64,000 nucleotides of DNA from assembly GCA_034769895.1 (NCBI GenBank), contig CM068367.1, positions 352,308,961 to 352,372,960 on the forward strand. Reading direction: 5' to 3'. The stretch comes from Magicicada septendecula. Lineage: Eukaryota > Arthropoda > Insecta > Hemiptera > Cicadidae. The notes under the pieces are model-generated. The model was not told the origin of the DNA, searched no databases, and saw only the letters and a program-made list of their open reading frames with translations. Below, piece after piece: positions 30,450-43,974 of this stretch (positions are counted from its first letter, which is position 1; every line of letters starts with the position of its first letter). The position numbers and the translations under genes were made by a program.

Positions 30450-33400
30450 GGAATATTAATTGATTCTTAGCACAGTGAAGCAAATTAATGAAGTATAACC
30501 ACTGTACCAGGATGCAAGAAATCTCGAATATTAGTACGTATTTTAAAAAAAATTTTAAATGAGATTAATAAAATTTAATTGCTGACGGCTTCAGTGACTT
30601 TACTTTTTTCAATAAACAAATTAAACTCTTTTCCTAACAATATAGAATAAAAATTACAAATAAAATATAAATAATAAACCTTTTGTAGTCAATTCTAAAC
30701 GTTATCACAAATTTTATGGACTTCGAATTTTTTACTGTAGAGAAGTGGGATAATTTTGAAGTTCATAGGTCACATGACACAGAGGCCCGAAAGCCAACGG
30801 TCGTATACAATTTATGAAGTAACCTACGTAGACGCTAAAAGGATAGAGAAAGCCTCACTTTGCACTGTGGGATGTATATTAGTTCATCTTTGTGATCTGC
30901 GTTGTGTTAATGATAACATAATAGCTACGAGATGAACTGTTAGAAGAGTGATCTCATATTTTTACCTCTTTTATTGGTTCAGTTTAATATACAGGCTTTT
31001 CATATTGCAACTGAATAAACATAGCTTTTTACGCTGTTTTCTATTACCCTGATTGGGGAATAAATCGTGAGGGCTTGACCCACATAGCTTCAAACCACTT
31101 CAAACCAATCTTCCGTAATAGAGCAAACAAATAAAACTGTTTCCTAATAAAATATTCCAAGTTGGAAGCATCAGCATTTACAGGACTGCTAAAATAGAAT
31201 CCACAGGACTTTTCTGTATTACATGGGTCATTTTAATACTGCAATAAATATATTTATTTACATATGTACGCGTGTGTGGAAGGGAGAGATAATGCATACA
31301 CTACACAAACTATATTTGCATATATTAAATAATTTAAGGTGGAGTACTTCCGCCTTATTATTATTATTTTTTTTTTATCAACATGGGTCTGTATTGATTG
31401 TTAGCAATTATTTGAAAATAATGTTTATATTTTTCAATTAAACTTTTTTCTTTTTTACCGTATCTTATTGGTGATCAAAGGGACGCAGGAGTAAATTCAC
31501 AAAAATTGATTCCTCAGTTTTTTCAGAAAATCGTTTCCGAGTTTTAATAGGCCTATTTTATTCTTAGGAATGAAAATTTTCATTGATTAAAATAAAAATA
31601 TCGCGTTTCATAAAAGTATGTGTTTGCACATGTATATAAGTGCGAAACAACAGACGAATAAATAAAAACTGTATTTTAGGTTGTATTAGCTACTTCTCCC
31701 ATTGGGATAATTACCTAATTGTTAACTCAAGACAGCGAGCTCAATATAGCTTTTTCCAGAACAGTAACAACAATTTTAATAGAATTAATTATAAATTTAT
31801 TATTCTGTTCTGTCCTCCTTTTGCTTGAACTGACTTTGCCAATGGCCATGTTAAAAACGTTATGTGGATGTTTATTTAGAAGTCATTTGGATGCTCCCTC
31901 TAGGCTGACTGACACTTCTAATGCTTACACAGCTTGTGACTAAACGGATTTAAAATAGCTTAAAACTTAGATTGAAATCGTTGAAACCTGTGACTATAAA
32001 TTATAAGACGTATGTAATTTTGTTTTATTCAGTTCTTGTCATCCAATTTTAAACGTTTTGATAATCATTCGACGTACAAAAATTTACAGTATAACATCAA
32101 AATTACTGTAAAACAAAGTTTATTATCATTTTACGATACGGTAAAGATTTTTTTGTGTGTCCGTTATGGTATTGACCATAGAAATCTCTACAAAGCAAAT
32201 TCTACTGTTCCATCTTCAAATACCGTAACTGCACCTTTTGAGAACATTGCTCATAAGGATAGAGAATATGAATACGAATTCACTAGATGGAGCCACATTC
32301 CGACAGGTCGCCTCGGTAGTAGATACATGCGTCTACACGATTACAAGAGATTGTGTGATTGTGTGTGTGTCTTTTTACGTTGTAGATCTTTGACAGGAAA
32401 CTCTTTTCTAAGCAGCAAATTAAACATGTAGTTTTAGAATGGAAGACAAAAATATATTCACAACCTTCGATTATAACGTTTAAAAATCTACCACTTGTAA
32501 CGTCTAGTTTTTAACATCCGTGTTGGTTATATGTTTATATTATAATATATGTTGGTTATAATAAAATTCATATTTATCTGTGCAATCATGTAAATTTAAA
32601 TGCATATTTGCTCAACACAGTTTGAGTATATAAGAAATTCCGTAAGTAGTCTCAAAACAACTTAGAAGTGAATTTAGCATTTAGTCATTTTTACCGGCAG
32701 GTTTACAAAATTCATAGGAAAGTCAGGGAAATTTGTAAAATATTAAACATAGAAAAGATACTGTGTTCATTTACTAAGACCTAAAAAGAATCTTTTTAGT
32801 GTGATTGTTAGACACTGATTATATTTTTATGCCTCTAGTACCAGTAAATAAAGTAGTTAAGCAAAGTTTTTGTATCTGTTTAACACAACTTTATAGATTC
32901 ATGTGTATACAATATATATACTAAATCCTATCCAGCAAACATCAAGTGACATATATAGCCTCACTCGTCTTCACAATTTAGTCAATCTGACACCAGTAGT
33001 GTGGTGTTATAAACTGACTCTGAAATCTTGTGTACTGAAAGACACTAACATGATTACTGCGGTTGTATTCGGCAAATAAATACACTAGCTTCTAATCAGT
33101 TATTAATACAACACAAATTCTAAATGTGATATTTATGTAGTTAAAGTATTCCTTTATTGGTGAGTCAAACACAGAAACATTCTTAAATTTTATAAGAACT
33201 TCTTTAAGCAAAAAAATTGTTTCTCACAAAAAAATGTCGGGTAATACTCATTTTCTCCTCCTCTATAACGGATAAAGTACTTTATAATATCTCGATTAAC
33301 GTTTTGTGTACGTGTGTTTTTGTGTGTGTGGGCGTGTATATGTTTTTGTAAAATGTAATATACATAAATGTTACATGAGGCGGTGAGAAGTATGAAACAC

Positions 33401-33840
33401 GTATCTCTCTCGGGTTTCGTTTATTCTACACACATCCGTAATCGTATTTTTATTTTGCAAACGGATCCAGCGTGAGAGTATGACTGTGTGCATAAGAAAC
33501 ACAAACTCTTCAACATACGTGCTTCTTATCGTGTGTGGTTGTATTCAATCGTAGGAATGTAAAGCCCTTCCTCAAACAAACGACCAAATCGTCTTGCAAC
33601 CATTCACTTTGAGTTCGCTGACCTGGTCTATACAATTTCCGTTTTTTTTTTTTTTTTTAATGAGGGTAAACAAACAACATTTTAATACACTAAACAATTT
33701 TGTAAATGTACAATTTTTGTTGTTTCTTTTTGGAGTGAAAAGAGAAACGACGGAAATGATTAAACTTCAGCTAAAGAAGAATACCAATTGTAATTAACTC
33801 AGTTTCTACCTAGTTTTTACAGTAAAAACAGTTTTTAGAG
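30447..33840. other. Intergenic, no supported gene
   Basis: A 131-residue plus frame at 32036-32431 is the longest non-repeat frame without an assignment. It has no domain, signal or composition that supports a gene, so I treat it as chance. A run of about 18 T lies at about 33640-33660. Confidence 0.35.
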
Positions 33841-33935
33841 TTAGTGGGCCCCTAGACTGCACATGTGGTGCTGGCCCGCCAACTACCGGGGGAGGGTCCG
33901 GGTCCCTCCCCCGGAAAATTTTGATAAATATATCT
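33841..33935. repeat. GC-rich segment with a perfect 11-bp hairpin
   Basis: Within AT-rich DNA, this segment contains gggcccctag and then ccgggggaggg, a 7-base loop, and ccctcccccgg: an 11-bp perfect GC stem at about 33886-33914, followed by aaaattttg. Such GC hairpins next to GGGCCCC occur in subterminal regions of hAT-type elements, so it may be a transposon end. No partner was found. Confidence 0.5.
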
Positions 33936-36505
33936 TCCAGAACTGACTTCAAATAAAATCACTGTTAAGTGAACAAATTAAATTGGAAAATATTGTTTTT
34001 GTACATTTTCAATAGGCTACTATGTTAAACAATTTAACGGTTTCAAGGTATCTCAATGTACAATGGCATTCTAGAATCTATGAAAATAATAATAAAAGAT
34101 TGCACTCGTTTGTTTATTACACTCAAAAGACCCTAAACAAAATAAATGTAGGAAAAGTGAAAACAGCAGATTTTCAAAGGAAAAGAAAACAATTTCATTG
34201 TAATTATCACAAATTAAGCAGATTTTTAAAAAGTACATAAAAGTATTAGTGTTATCTTCATTGTACAAATCTGAAAGTAAATCATAATTTTTCTGCATCA
34301 TAAAAAGATTGTAGTATACTACTTTCATTAAGATCCTGTTTAATTATTGACACTCGCCTACACGTAATATTAACAAATTTACTTATGACATCTTCATAAC
34401 ACAACTTCATAAGACCCTAGGATAAATTAACAAAACTACCACCTGAAAAGTTTTATTTCAAGTTTATTCTCAAAAACAATACTTTATTACTTTCATGCAC
34501 ATAAATAAATCAACTTATTTCTTAATTTTATGATAGATCTATTTTTTTTATTTTTTATCTCCTTTGCCATATTGTCCTTTTCCGATGGTTGTCTTTTATC
34601 CTTTTTTGGACCCTAATACTTTAAATACAAACGACACCTGTAATGTATACATAATCCTCTTGAAATTAACTCTTATACAACGCACGGTTTGAGGGGCTCA
34701 TATTACAACCATCGCTATATTGGAAAACAAATATTTATTAACAATTATCTCTCTCTATTTAAATTATATTCTACATGTTGGAAAATAATGTCTCAAACCC
34801 TCTTTATCAAATAAAATAATGACTATGAATAGATTAAGATAAATAAATAGTGTAATTCAAAGGAAAACACTCACCTTTCAAACTTTACGAATTCGCGGAA
34901 ACCAAAAACTCACTTTCGCTCACGAATACACAGCAGTAACCTAACCTTAACACTCTAGCGACAACACATTTAACTAAAACCAATAGTTTTCGTTTTAATG
35001 ACCAGGTTGAATGAGCTGTTTGAAGATATATTAGCGGGCTCATATTATAGGCCTATACATGGGTCATAATACCAACTTATCCTCTAATAACTTCAACTAT
35101 TCTCTGAAACACGAACCAAATAATTTTTATGCAAGCTGAGTGTTCTTTGTTTTTACTTTTGTTTGTGATGCAAGCCCTTAAGCTGCAGTATATGCATCCT
35201 AAGCTTAAATCCGGCACTGTTGCTGCAAACTAATCTTAGAATTGAAGACATAAGAAGAGAAGATAGAAAAATATAGCACATACTTTTAATTACCAGCATT
35301 GATAATACTATTTCGTCTGTGTCATTTAACCTGCTATAATTTTTGTTTATTTTTAACTTATGAATAGATATTTTTGTTTTCATAATTACGTTACGTTCGT
35401 AACGTTTAGTACGTTGAAAGAACGTTTGGTTCGTAGTTTTATTATTACTTATCAGAAAGGAAGTAGTTCTGTATGAGAGTTCTAGGAGAAGAACTGATAA
35501 TAAGCTCTGAGGAAAATGAATCTATTAAAGAGCTTAAAGGGCGTTGTAAGTATATACTAACACTATTTGTTTTATTGTCCGTGAAATAACTTTCAAATTA
35601 TAGAAATTTTCATTTATTCGTGCAAAAAAGGATTAAAAGGATTTACGGTTTCTGTGTTCATATGATGAAATATTTTTTAATCCCGCTAATTTTATTTCCA
35701 TTGATTGTTGTCATTCAGAATAATTATAATTTTTACATAACTGTTCGCAACGTCAATAAACAGAATATAACGTGTTTATTACAACGGTCTGTGTTGTATG
35801 GTGGCAACGTAGTCTCAGTGTACATATGATACCTTGATTAATTCATATTATGACTCTGACACTACAGTGATTTTGTTCAGTCGCAGAAGAGGAATTGTTA
35901 ATTATTCATAATGGATTATTATAATTAGGAAGATTAGGCATCAAATTAAATTGGTAGGTGTTTGAATTTTATCTGACTTTCCATCTCACATTTACCCTAA
36001 TTTACAAAATATACTTGATCAATAGAATAAATAAATATTAAAAATTTGTGTAAAGCCTCAGTTTAAACACGAAGACTATCGTCAATAACTTCGGGGCAGA
36101 CGATGTGGTGTTACAAAAATCAATTAACTACAAACACAATCAGTTTTACGTAGATAATCTGAAAGCAAAATGTGACAGAGGCTCAAAGTGACACATTTGA
36201 TTGCAGTCAAACTTTAGTCCCGATAAGTTATTTACTATTCGCACCGAATACTCTCTCGTTCCAAATGTACATCAACAACTTTTCGCGCTGAAGTTAATAA
36301 TATTACTGAGAACGTCCATCAGGTTCCGTCGTTGATGGTGTTAGCGAATTACAAGGCAACCGCACTGACGCGCGCACGCTCAAAGAGACACACAAACACC
36401 CACACCCAAGCTCGGACACGCTGAATGAGTGATTCTTACAGAAAATGTAACCTACTCTTTTTCGGAATATTATATTTTCAGTAGGTCTACATTAAACAAC
36501 ATAAC

Positions 36506-36508
<3 letters not shown>
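33936..36508. other. Intergenic, nothing recognised
   Basis: AT-rich, with no protein family recognised on either strand. The short plus and minus frames near 34.0-34.3 kb overlap each other and look like chance. Confidence 0.35.

Positions 36509-36565
<57 letters not shown>
36509..36565. repeat. (GT)n microsatellite
   Basis: About 57 bp of GT repeats ending in gttgtgtgg. Confidence 0.95.
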
Positions 36566-36567
<2 letters not shown>

Positions 36568-36779
36568 GTGTGGAACAAAAAACATAAAATAGACAATTTT
36601 AGCGCCATAAAAATTATACATCGATTCACAGACATTAAACTCAACTAGCTTTCTGTTTCCTCAAAAGATGATTCCAATAGTTACTACATACTGCATTCCC
36701 TTTATAACCTATAATTTGATTTTGCATTATATATTATAACCTGTCGTTTTAAAAACAACCCTAAATTCGTTCTTAGGTG

Positions 36780-39280
36780 TTCAATACATTTTATTAACGT
36801 TGGTTACAAAAAAAATATTTTATTTAAAATAAAATCTTAAGAAATTTTTTCTTTAATGTTTATTTTTTCTTTACCTCAATTATTTTATTCGGTTAAATTT
36901 GGTTCCCCCTTAATTAATGCACTGTTCTTCAAATTTTAAATAATTCGTTAAAGTTTAGACGATCCCTGTCAAACGCGGTAAAATTCTAATTTGAATAATT
37001 ATTAAGTAATGTTGCGTTCGATTGTGGAATCGCTTCACCCAATGGTAGACTAGCTGTGAGTCACCTCCTGTAATAAGTTGTTTTAATTCTTACTATGTCT
37101 TCTTCCTGTTATAATGCTGAAATTCCTTAAATTATATTTATCTAATAAATAAAACTCTTTTGCTGCATTAACTTTTGGGTTTTTATTTAATTATTTTGTT
37201 TTAAATTCGAAATGTTATTTAATACATCGACTTTGTCTCTAGGGTTGACAATTACAATCGTTAGTTGTGTTGGAATTTTTTACAACACTTATATTAATTC
37301 TTAGGTTCTTTGAACTATTACAAAAGTCAGAAATGCCGTAGCGAAGTACAATACTTACAAATTAATCTTAATTTCTATCAAATTTTACAAAAGAAACTGA
37401 ATTTTGTTTAATTAATATTGTATAAATAATGTCTGTTTCGTTACCGAAGCTCGCTAACGCCGCGTGAGTTGGTTTGACAAAGAAGGCGTCACCTAAACGT
37501 ATTTCAACATGGCCGCCATTAAGACGTTCGTTCTTGTATTAAAGTTCATATATCCAGTTCCCTTAATATGAATGGAATTATGTAAAGGTTTTTACTGTAA
37601 AAATAGTTATTTGTTCGTTTTCTTTCACTGGAGTGTTAATTAATGGTGTCTGTGATGTTTTTTCTTAGTGTGGTGTGATCGTTAATGTTTGGTTATAATA
37701 CAACGACTTTCTCACCTTCCAATATTATTATCGGCTATTAGTCTTGTATACTTATTGTGTTTCTTCTTTTATTCTTATTATTGGTTTTCTGTCTTCTTAA
37801 ATCTTCATTATTATTATTAGTTTTATTAATTTTGAATTTAATTTTTTATAACCTTGCACACTCAGATTTGATACTTTAGTACACTTTCACTCAGCCAGAC
37901 ATAGGACTGACTCGTTCTGCTTTCGTGCTAACAATACACTGTTACCGTTTTCTTTCGAATTTGAATAGTTTGACCAATTTTTCTAATTCCTGATTGGCTA
38001 ATTTGACTGAATTTTGAGGTCACATGACCTAATATTTCTTACAATACAGATTTTTTTCTCCCTAGTACATATTACTCTCTATTTGTTAAATAGTTTATCT
38101 TAATTTAATTTACAGCATGTAATTCTTTGTTTTATTACAATTAAAATGATACCAAATATGGCCTGTGTGTGTCATAATAAATGTTCTGTGTTTTTACAAA
38201 ATTATGCTGTTTAAGCCATTTGGGTTTTTTGACCATCATAAAATCATATTATATTTCTGGAATTTGTCACTACCTTTGATTTATTAGGGAAAACAATCTA
38301 ACAGTGGCAATTTTATGGTTAACCCTTATTAATCCCTAGTGTTTTACACTTTTGGTTAATTGATTTTATATCTTTATAAGTTAATTTCTATGTTTACGTG
38401 ATAGTGTATGCTTCTGATTATATCATTTGTTTTTTAGTTAATTTAAAATAATCTTACAATTAAATACCAAATTCTTCTGAAGATTACTAATTACTCTCCT
38501 CCTTCTACATTAACATTTTTTAACAAACCATTTAGTCCTATCCCATGCTTCCATGGCTAACATTTTTTAACAGATTTCTTCTAACATCAACATAGATTTT
38601 ATAACATAGTTAAACCTATAACATAACATAAAAACTGGTTATTAACATTAAAATTATTTCTGTCATATCATCTGATATGTTACTTAACTACTAGTTCCAT
38701 TCAATTTGACTAGTTATTTACTATAGTAATTGGTTAATAAGCCTTAGGTATTAGTGTTCCCTAAAAGAAATAACATTGTTCATCACCAAAATAATTGGGA
38801 TTCAATTATTTACCTGCCTTATAACCTATGACAACTATGGTCATCAACAAGATTGATGATTATGATAATAATATTATTCTGAACAAATGAAAAAACAATA
38901 ATAAGCTTAATGCTTCATGTATTAATAGGTAAGTACCCTTGATTATTAAACATTATCATCTTTCCAAGATTGTTTGTACTCACTTTATATTTCCCACTTT
39001 TGTGTTACTTCACTTTTTTTTCTCTACTGTTCACTTTTACATTTTACACTGGTATCACTTTTCCTTATTTAATATAGTTTACAATACTGTTTTCTTATAA
39101 GGTACTTTACATAACGTTTTTCTTATTAACTAATGTATTGTACTTCTTAGTTATGTTAGTTTCTTTATTCCTTTCAACTTTCTAAGTTTTTTATTATTTA
39201 TTATTATGATTTTCATCTTTTTTTCGATTGGGTTTGCTTAAGTTTACTCTTATGTGCTCATCTGTTTCTGTCACGTTACA
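36780..39280. other. T-rich, strand-asymmetric noncoding block
   Basis: For about 2.5 kb the plus strand is dominated by T, with little A or G, in sharp contrast to the A-rich block at 3.9-5.75 kb. No open frame of interest is present on either strand. A CCAAT-containing patch lies near 37975-38010. The two skewed blocks could be the same kind of sequence in opposite orientation, but I could not align them. Confidence 0.45.
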
Positions 39281-39305
39281 ATATATATATATATATATAT
39301 ATATA
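39281..39305. repeat. (AT)n microsatellite
   Basis: About 25 bp of alternating AT. Confidence 0.9.
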
Positions 39306-40920
39306 AAACAACAATACATATATTTGCATATTTACCTAGGGCAATATTTTGTAAATAATTAGTATAAAAAGAATACGACGAATAGTTTTAACAATTTTGT
39401 GCATGAAAGGACAAGTGTAGACACGCCTGTCCGCCGTTGAAAGTATACACCTGTAAGTCATCGTTTGTGTCTCTGTGTATGCCAGTTCCGACCTGCATTG
39501 AACTACGCTAGGAAAGCCGTATAAATCGTTGGTTTTATTATTAAATCTGGTATTGACACGGTTAACATAAATTAATAAATATGTTATTTACCTGTTACAA
39601 AAGACATATCACAATTCTAAAAACACCATTAGATTAAGGACATTTAAACGCGTATGGTGATGCAACATTATTGCAGAAAAGTGCAATAATAATGACTTCA
39701 TACAAATTAATGTTAATTACTACCATAATTAACTAGTAACTAACAAGTGTGTTATATGTAAATGACGAGTGAAAAATTACGAAGACAGTGCAACCACTCG
39801 CCTAAAGATAAAGTTTACGCGATCGCGAAAATGGACTAAAAAGTGATCAATAAAAAAAGTACGCTACACTCGAATTGACAAAATTTAACATGTTGAAAAC
39901 AATATCTGACGTATTAGTTTGCCGTCTACTAAAAATACCTCCGGTAATTTTGGACGAGGTGAAACTCAAGATATCTTCACACGACGTCACTCTGTCCGTC
40001 TGCTGACCGACTTGAAATCATCATCATCATCACCGTCAACTGCAATACACCACGATTGATGGAGTAACACAGGACCATCAACAACAACAGACTATAGAGT
40101 ACCGAGGACACATCAGCATCATCATCATCGTCATTGTCATCCTTCTGGAGGCGCGCACACGCAACGCAACGGTACACACGCAACGGAAACTTCGACAATA
40201 CGCAGGTGACAAAGAACAATTGTATTTTTGTGCAAAGACTTCATAAAGAACAGAATATGAGAGAGTAAAGACTTAAATCTAAATAATGTAAATATTCAGA
40301 GTAAAAGCTGTCATTCTAAATTGTTAAAAATAATAATTTTATTCTGTTTATTGAGCGTGTCATTAGAAATCATAAATATTCTTAAAGTATATGTTATTTT
40401 TTATTAAAAGATTAATAGCAACAATTCAATTTTATTTTAGTAAAGTTAATATTATTTTTATAAATGAGTTGCGATTTTAATAATGATTCAAAGTCAGACA
40501 CGCATGCAATATAGAGTAATTTTATAATGTGTTTATCATATATGTTTAGATATTTAAGACTATATGTTATTAATGTATGCTGAATAGCAAAGATATGTTA
40601 CGTTTTCAGAGTGTCACCTTATAAAAGAGAATATTTTGAATTTTCTAATTTCAAATTTTAATAATCAATTAATTTTCTTTGCAATATTTAATAAACCGTC
40701 GATTGATTCTTTTAATATATTTTAATTAATTATTTCATGTCGTCAACGTCTCAATCCACTTTGTAAAAAATACGTATATTGTGCAACCACATATACTTAA
40801 CGCAACGAACACAAAAATGCTACGACCTAGCCGGTGTTTAACAATATATAGCTGCGTTGCGTACATGGTCAGAAGTGTATTAATTTTATAATACTTGCAA
40901 CGTTCCACTACATTAATGTA
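39306..40920. other. Intergenic, with a less AT-rich patch at 39.95-40.22 kb
   Basis: Most of this is AT-rich and featureless. Around 39975-40210 it becomes GC-richer, with short CAT/ATC triplet runs and tandem acgcaacg words, ending cgcag followed by gtgaca, which could be a splice donor. There is no meaningful coding frame, so it would be at most an untranslated exon. Confidence 0.3.
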
Positions 40921-41205
40921 ACCAAAATCCCATAAACTGCAGATGTAAGCCATTCTACCATCTTTTGAATATATAGCTACTGGAAATAAAATATACTCTT
41001 AAGAATCTTCAGGTCAGACGACGTCTGACTGCTAAATATCCAAACGCTTAAATAAAACTAGTATGCAGTCAAAAATCTTATAAAAGAAACTGTTCTTCAA
41101 ACAGGAAAAATATCAAAAACATGAATTTTTTTACATAATTATTGGTAGGAAGGCAAAACTTTAACTGTGTTATAGAGATTGAATAATTTTACTTGCAGTT
41201 GGATG
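40921..41205 (-). repeat. Dispersed repeat R40, copy without insertion
   Basis: The minus strand aligns by eye with the sequences on either side of the PLE at 43.68-45.81 kb. The stretch from about 41205 to 41110 matches 43580-43665 (shared words include atctctataacacagttaaag and ccaataattatgtaaaaaa). The stretch from about 41105 to 40921 matches 45818-46010 (gtttgaaga, gttttatttaagcg, gatggtagaatggcttacatc). It therefore represents the unoccupied form of the repeat into which the PLE jumped. Nature of the repeat unknown. Confidence 0.8.
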
Positions 41206-42685
41206 TCTGCAATTTAAAACAATTCTACTCCACAATTTTAAATAAAAATAGTGGTGCAGAACAAACAAACTGACTGATTTCAAAAACTATAATGTATCAT
41301 ATTGTGCACTTGTGGGGAAACTTACTGAACTGATAGGTATCGTACGTTGACTAAAAGAATGCTAGGCACCTCTTCACACTTACACACGTCTACATCCGAA
41401 AGTAAAATTCCTATGAATAACCAGTTTCAATTACAAACATATTTTTAAATTTGAAGGACGTTTGTATCATGTGTAGGCCACAATAGGTTGAAAATGTTAG
41501 TAGTTTGCTCAAGTACACACAGTTAGTGCCATGCGAGATCTGGCTGGTGTTCTTTATGTTGGCTGTCTACATACAGATTGCGTATAGCGTTTTTTATTAA
41601 CATGTACGAGTATGTTAGACCAAACGACTTATACTCTTACTAGCGCACGCACATATTAAGTTGCCAAACTTTGTACTCTTTCATAATTATTTGCATATAA
41701 ATGCCAATACAATGTGTGTGGGGGGAAGGTGCATACATTTCTTTAAAACAGTATTCTCCACTCACATTATGTTTAAAAAACACCTCCTCCATTACCTTTT
41801 CGAACTGTAATTTACTTACAAGGCGTTAATTAACCCTACCTTAAAGAATACTTAGGATCTAGTGAAGAAAATACTTACGTTTGTTAATGACGAACTACTT
41901 GTCAGCAAATAAAAATTCTTCATGACTTTGATATGAACCTTAAAGTGTTGTTTATTACTTTCGTTAATGTACATAAATTGAAATTATATTTTGGAATCGA
42001 GTAATGGTGAGCATTATAATCTGAGTCATAAAACCGAAATGTATCTTATAGTAAATAAAATATAGTCGTCTATGTCTGAGTAAATTTATCGCTATAAATT
42101 TAACGACGTTGTAATGACAACATAGTGACCAACACTACGCCCACACATTTTTCTTTACCGTAAGACTTAATGAAAGTACATCTAAATTAGTTTGCGTTGA
42201 TGATTACTCGTGACAAGAAATGACTTGATCGATGAGCTACTTCCGACACAATTCAATTTAGTTTTGATTAGAACCTGTCCACTATACTCGTGCCCCTTCC
42301 ATGTCACTACTCTCAGCTTACTGCCGATTTACACACACCGACATATTACTATCTAAAAATCAATATCCAATTAAAAACAGATACGTGTGTTTCAGACCAA
42401 CACTACTGACAACATCGTTGCTATCTTCGTCTTGAGGAAAATAATATTACGTACTTTGTAATTAAAAAATTATTCCTCTATTGTTATGAGCTCAACGTTT
42501 TTGAAAACAAATCGCTCCTTCTAGAAGAAACATTAGACAACTTCAAAATTCACCATGAATATCTCTTTAATAAAATAAGTAAATTGTCACAAATAACTGT
42601 CAAATAATTTACAAGATAAATGTATTACATCTATCTTTCTTTTCACGACTGTCAACTCCTTCCCAAACCAGTATTATTGTTCTAC
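41206..42685. other. Intergenic, nothing recognised
   Basis: AT-rich with no recognised gene or repeat boundary. Confidence 0.35.
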
Positions 42686-43575
42686 TTACACGTCATTATT
42701 ATTAAGTTTAACGTGGAAATGTATTAATTTGCAATCCATAATCCATACTCTGTTTTGATTAACAGGCACAATAAAACTTCTCTGCTCTTCATGAACCTCA
42801 ATGTACACATGCACATTCCACTTTAAGTGTCTGTCGAAAATTAAGCCAACAAATTTAATTTTGGACTTATAGAGCAGCCGAACTCCGTTTATGATCAGCA
42901 TCGGGTCGGGTGCCTTCCTTGCTTTCGACAGAAGTGGATAGAAGTAGAAGTGGTCGTGTTTGATGCCGAGGAAGAAAACCCTTTATTGTTTCAAGCAACG
43001 TGACTGGTATGCCTGGCATTTTGCGTTTGATCACTGCCGTTCCTTTGCTCGAGTAGAACAACGCAAGATCGTCAGCATACAAGTACTTCCCAACTAACGA
43101 AGTGTTTCTGTACCCTCAAAGATCACATTGATGGCTATCGTAAAAAGCGTGCCGCTCCACGAAGATCCCTGCGGTAATCCATTTTCCAGCTTTAGTGGGG
43201 TCGATAGTGATAGTCCGACCTGAACACGGAAAGCCCTGTCCCTGAGAAAGCTGGTATCTTCACGTCTTATAAAATAGTTTCTCCAGTCAAAGAATACAAA
43301 AACCTTGTGTTCGCCTTCGCTGAAACTGTTTTGAACTGCGTTCTCCAGACATACCAGATAGAATGGTGCTTTCGATACCCGCACTGATGTGCGGTCAGAG
43401 ATCCGTGTTTCTCAAGACTCTAGTAATCCGGATGTTTACTATCCTCTCCAACAATTTTCCTAAATATCACATCAACGATACTGGGCGATAGCTTTCTGCT
43501 TTGAGCTGATTCTTTTCGTCCATCTGAAGCAGGATGACGATCGCCTCTTTCCATCGTGTAGGATAGTACGAGAAA
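42686..43575 (-). pseudogene. Degenerate I/Jockey-superfamily LINE reverse transcriptase
   Basis: On the minus strand, in broken frames but in the correct order, are WKEAIVILLQ and AESYRPVSLM (about 43470-43565, RT motifs 1-2), LVCLENAVQNSFSEGEHKVF and the damaged motif A region FFDW (about 43270-43360), then FRVQVGLSLSTPLKLENGLP followed by QGSSWSG (motif B, about 43165-43240). The catalytic motif C, YADDLALFYSSKG, follows at about 43040-43082, then a FVGLIFDRHLKWNVHV thumb motif (about 42810-42860). The two Asp of YADD are present, but stops and frameshifts separate the blocks and the 5' endonuclease is missing. The upstream limit abuts repeat R40. An ORF1-like fragment on the same strand lies at 46.3-46.8 kb, beyond the inserted PLE. 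Confidence 0.85.
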
Positions 43576-43678
43576 CTATTAAAATTACTAAATCTCTATA
43601 ACACAGTTAAAGCTTTCTAGTTTTGCCTTTCTGCCAATAATTATGTAAAAAATTCCTGTTTCATAGGATTTAATTATA
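43576..43678 (+). repeat. Dispersed repeat R40, left part of the interrupted copy
   Basis: Matches the reverse complement of 41110-41205. It ends in the left target-site duplication atttaattata (43668-43678) of the PLE. Confidence 0.78.
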
Positions 43679-43787
43679 TTCACTTTGTTTTATTTGTCTC
43701 CAAGTCACGTTTATTAACTAATTAGAATTAATATTAGGCATTACCTGTATTAACTTTCCGTCACGTGACTTAACTGTTTTAATTTCT

Positions 43788-43830
43788 AAAACGACGCGTT
43801 TCGAGGATAAATCCTCATCTTCAGGTTTTT
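43788..43830 (-). ncRNA. Hammerhead-like motif, PLE family 2, left arm
   Basis: Minus-strand equivalent of 45691-45733, with the same core, stem II, ACGCGU palindrome and stem I. Confidence 0.6.
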
Positions 43831-43974
43831 AATATTACAAAAACATCGAATTCACCAGAACGGGGTCGTCAATTACTTAAAACACATAAAAACACCACAC
43901 ATAACGTCACATTGATACAGTCTCGGCACAGTCCGATGCGCATCGTCTCGTTGCCAACGATTAACTGTTGTACT

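Noticed and set aside
32036..32431. 131-residue plus frame
   Set aside because: No motif, no signal peptide, no homologue recognised, and the length is plausible by chance in 64 kb of AT-rich DNA.
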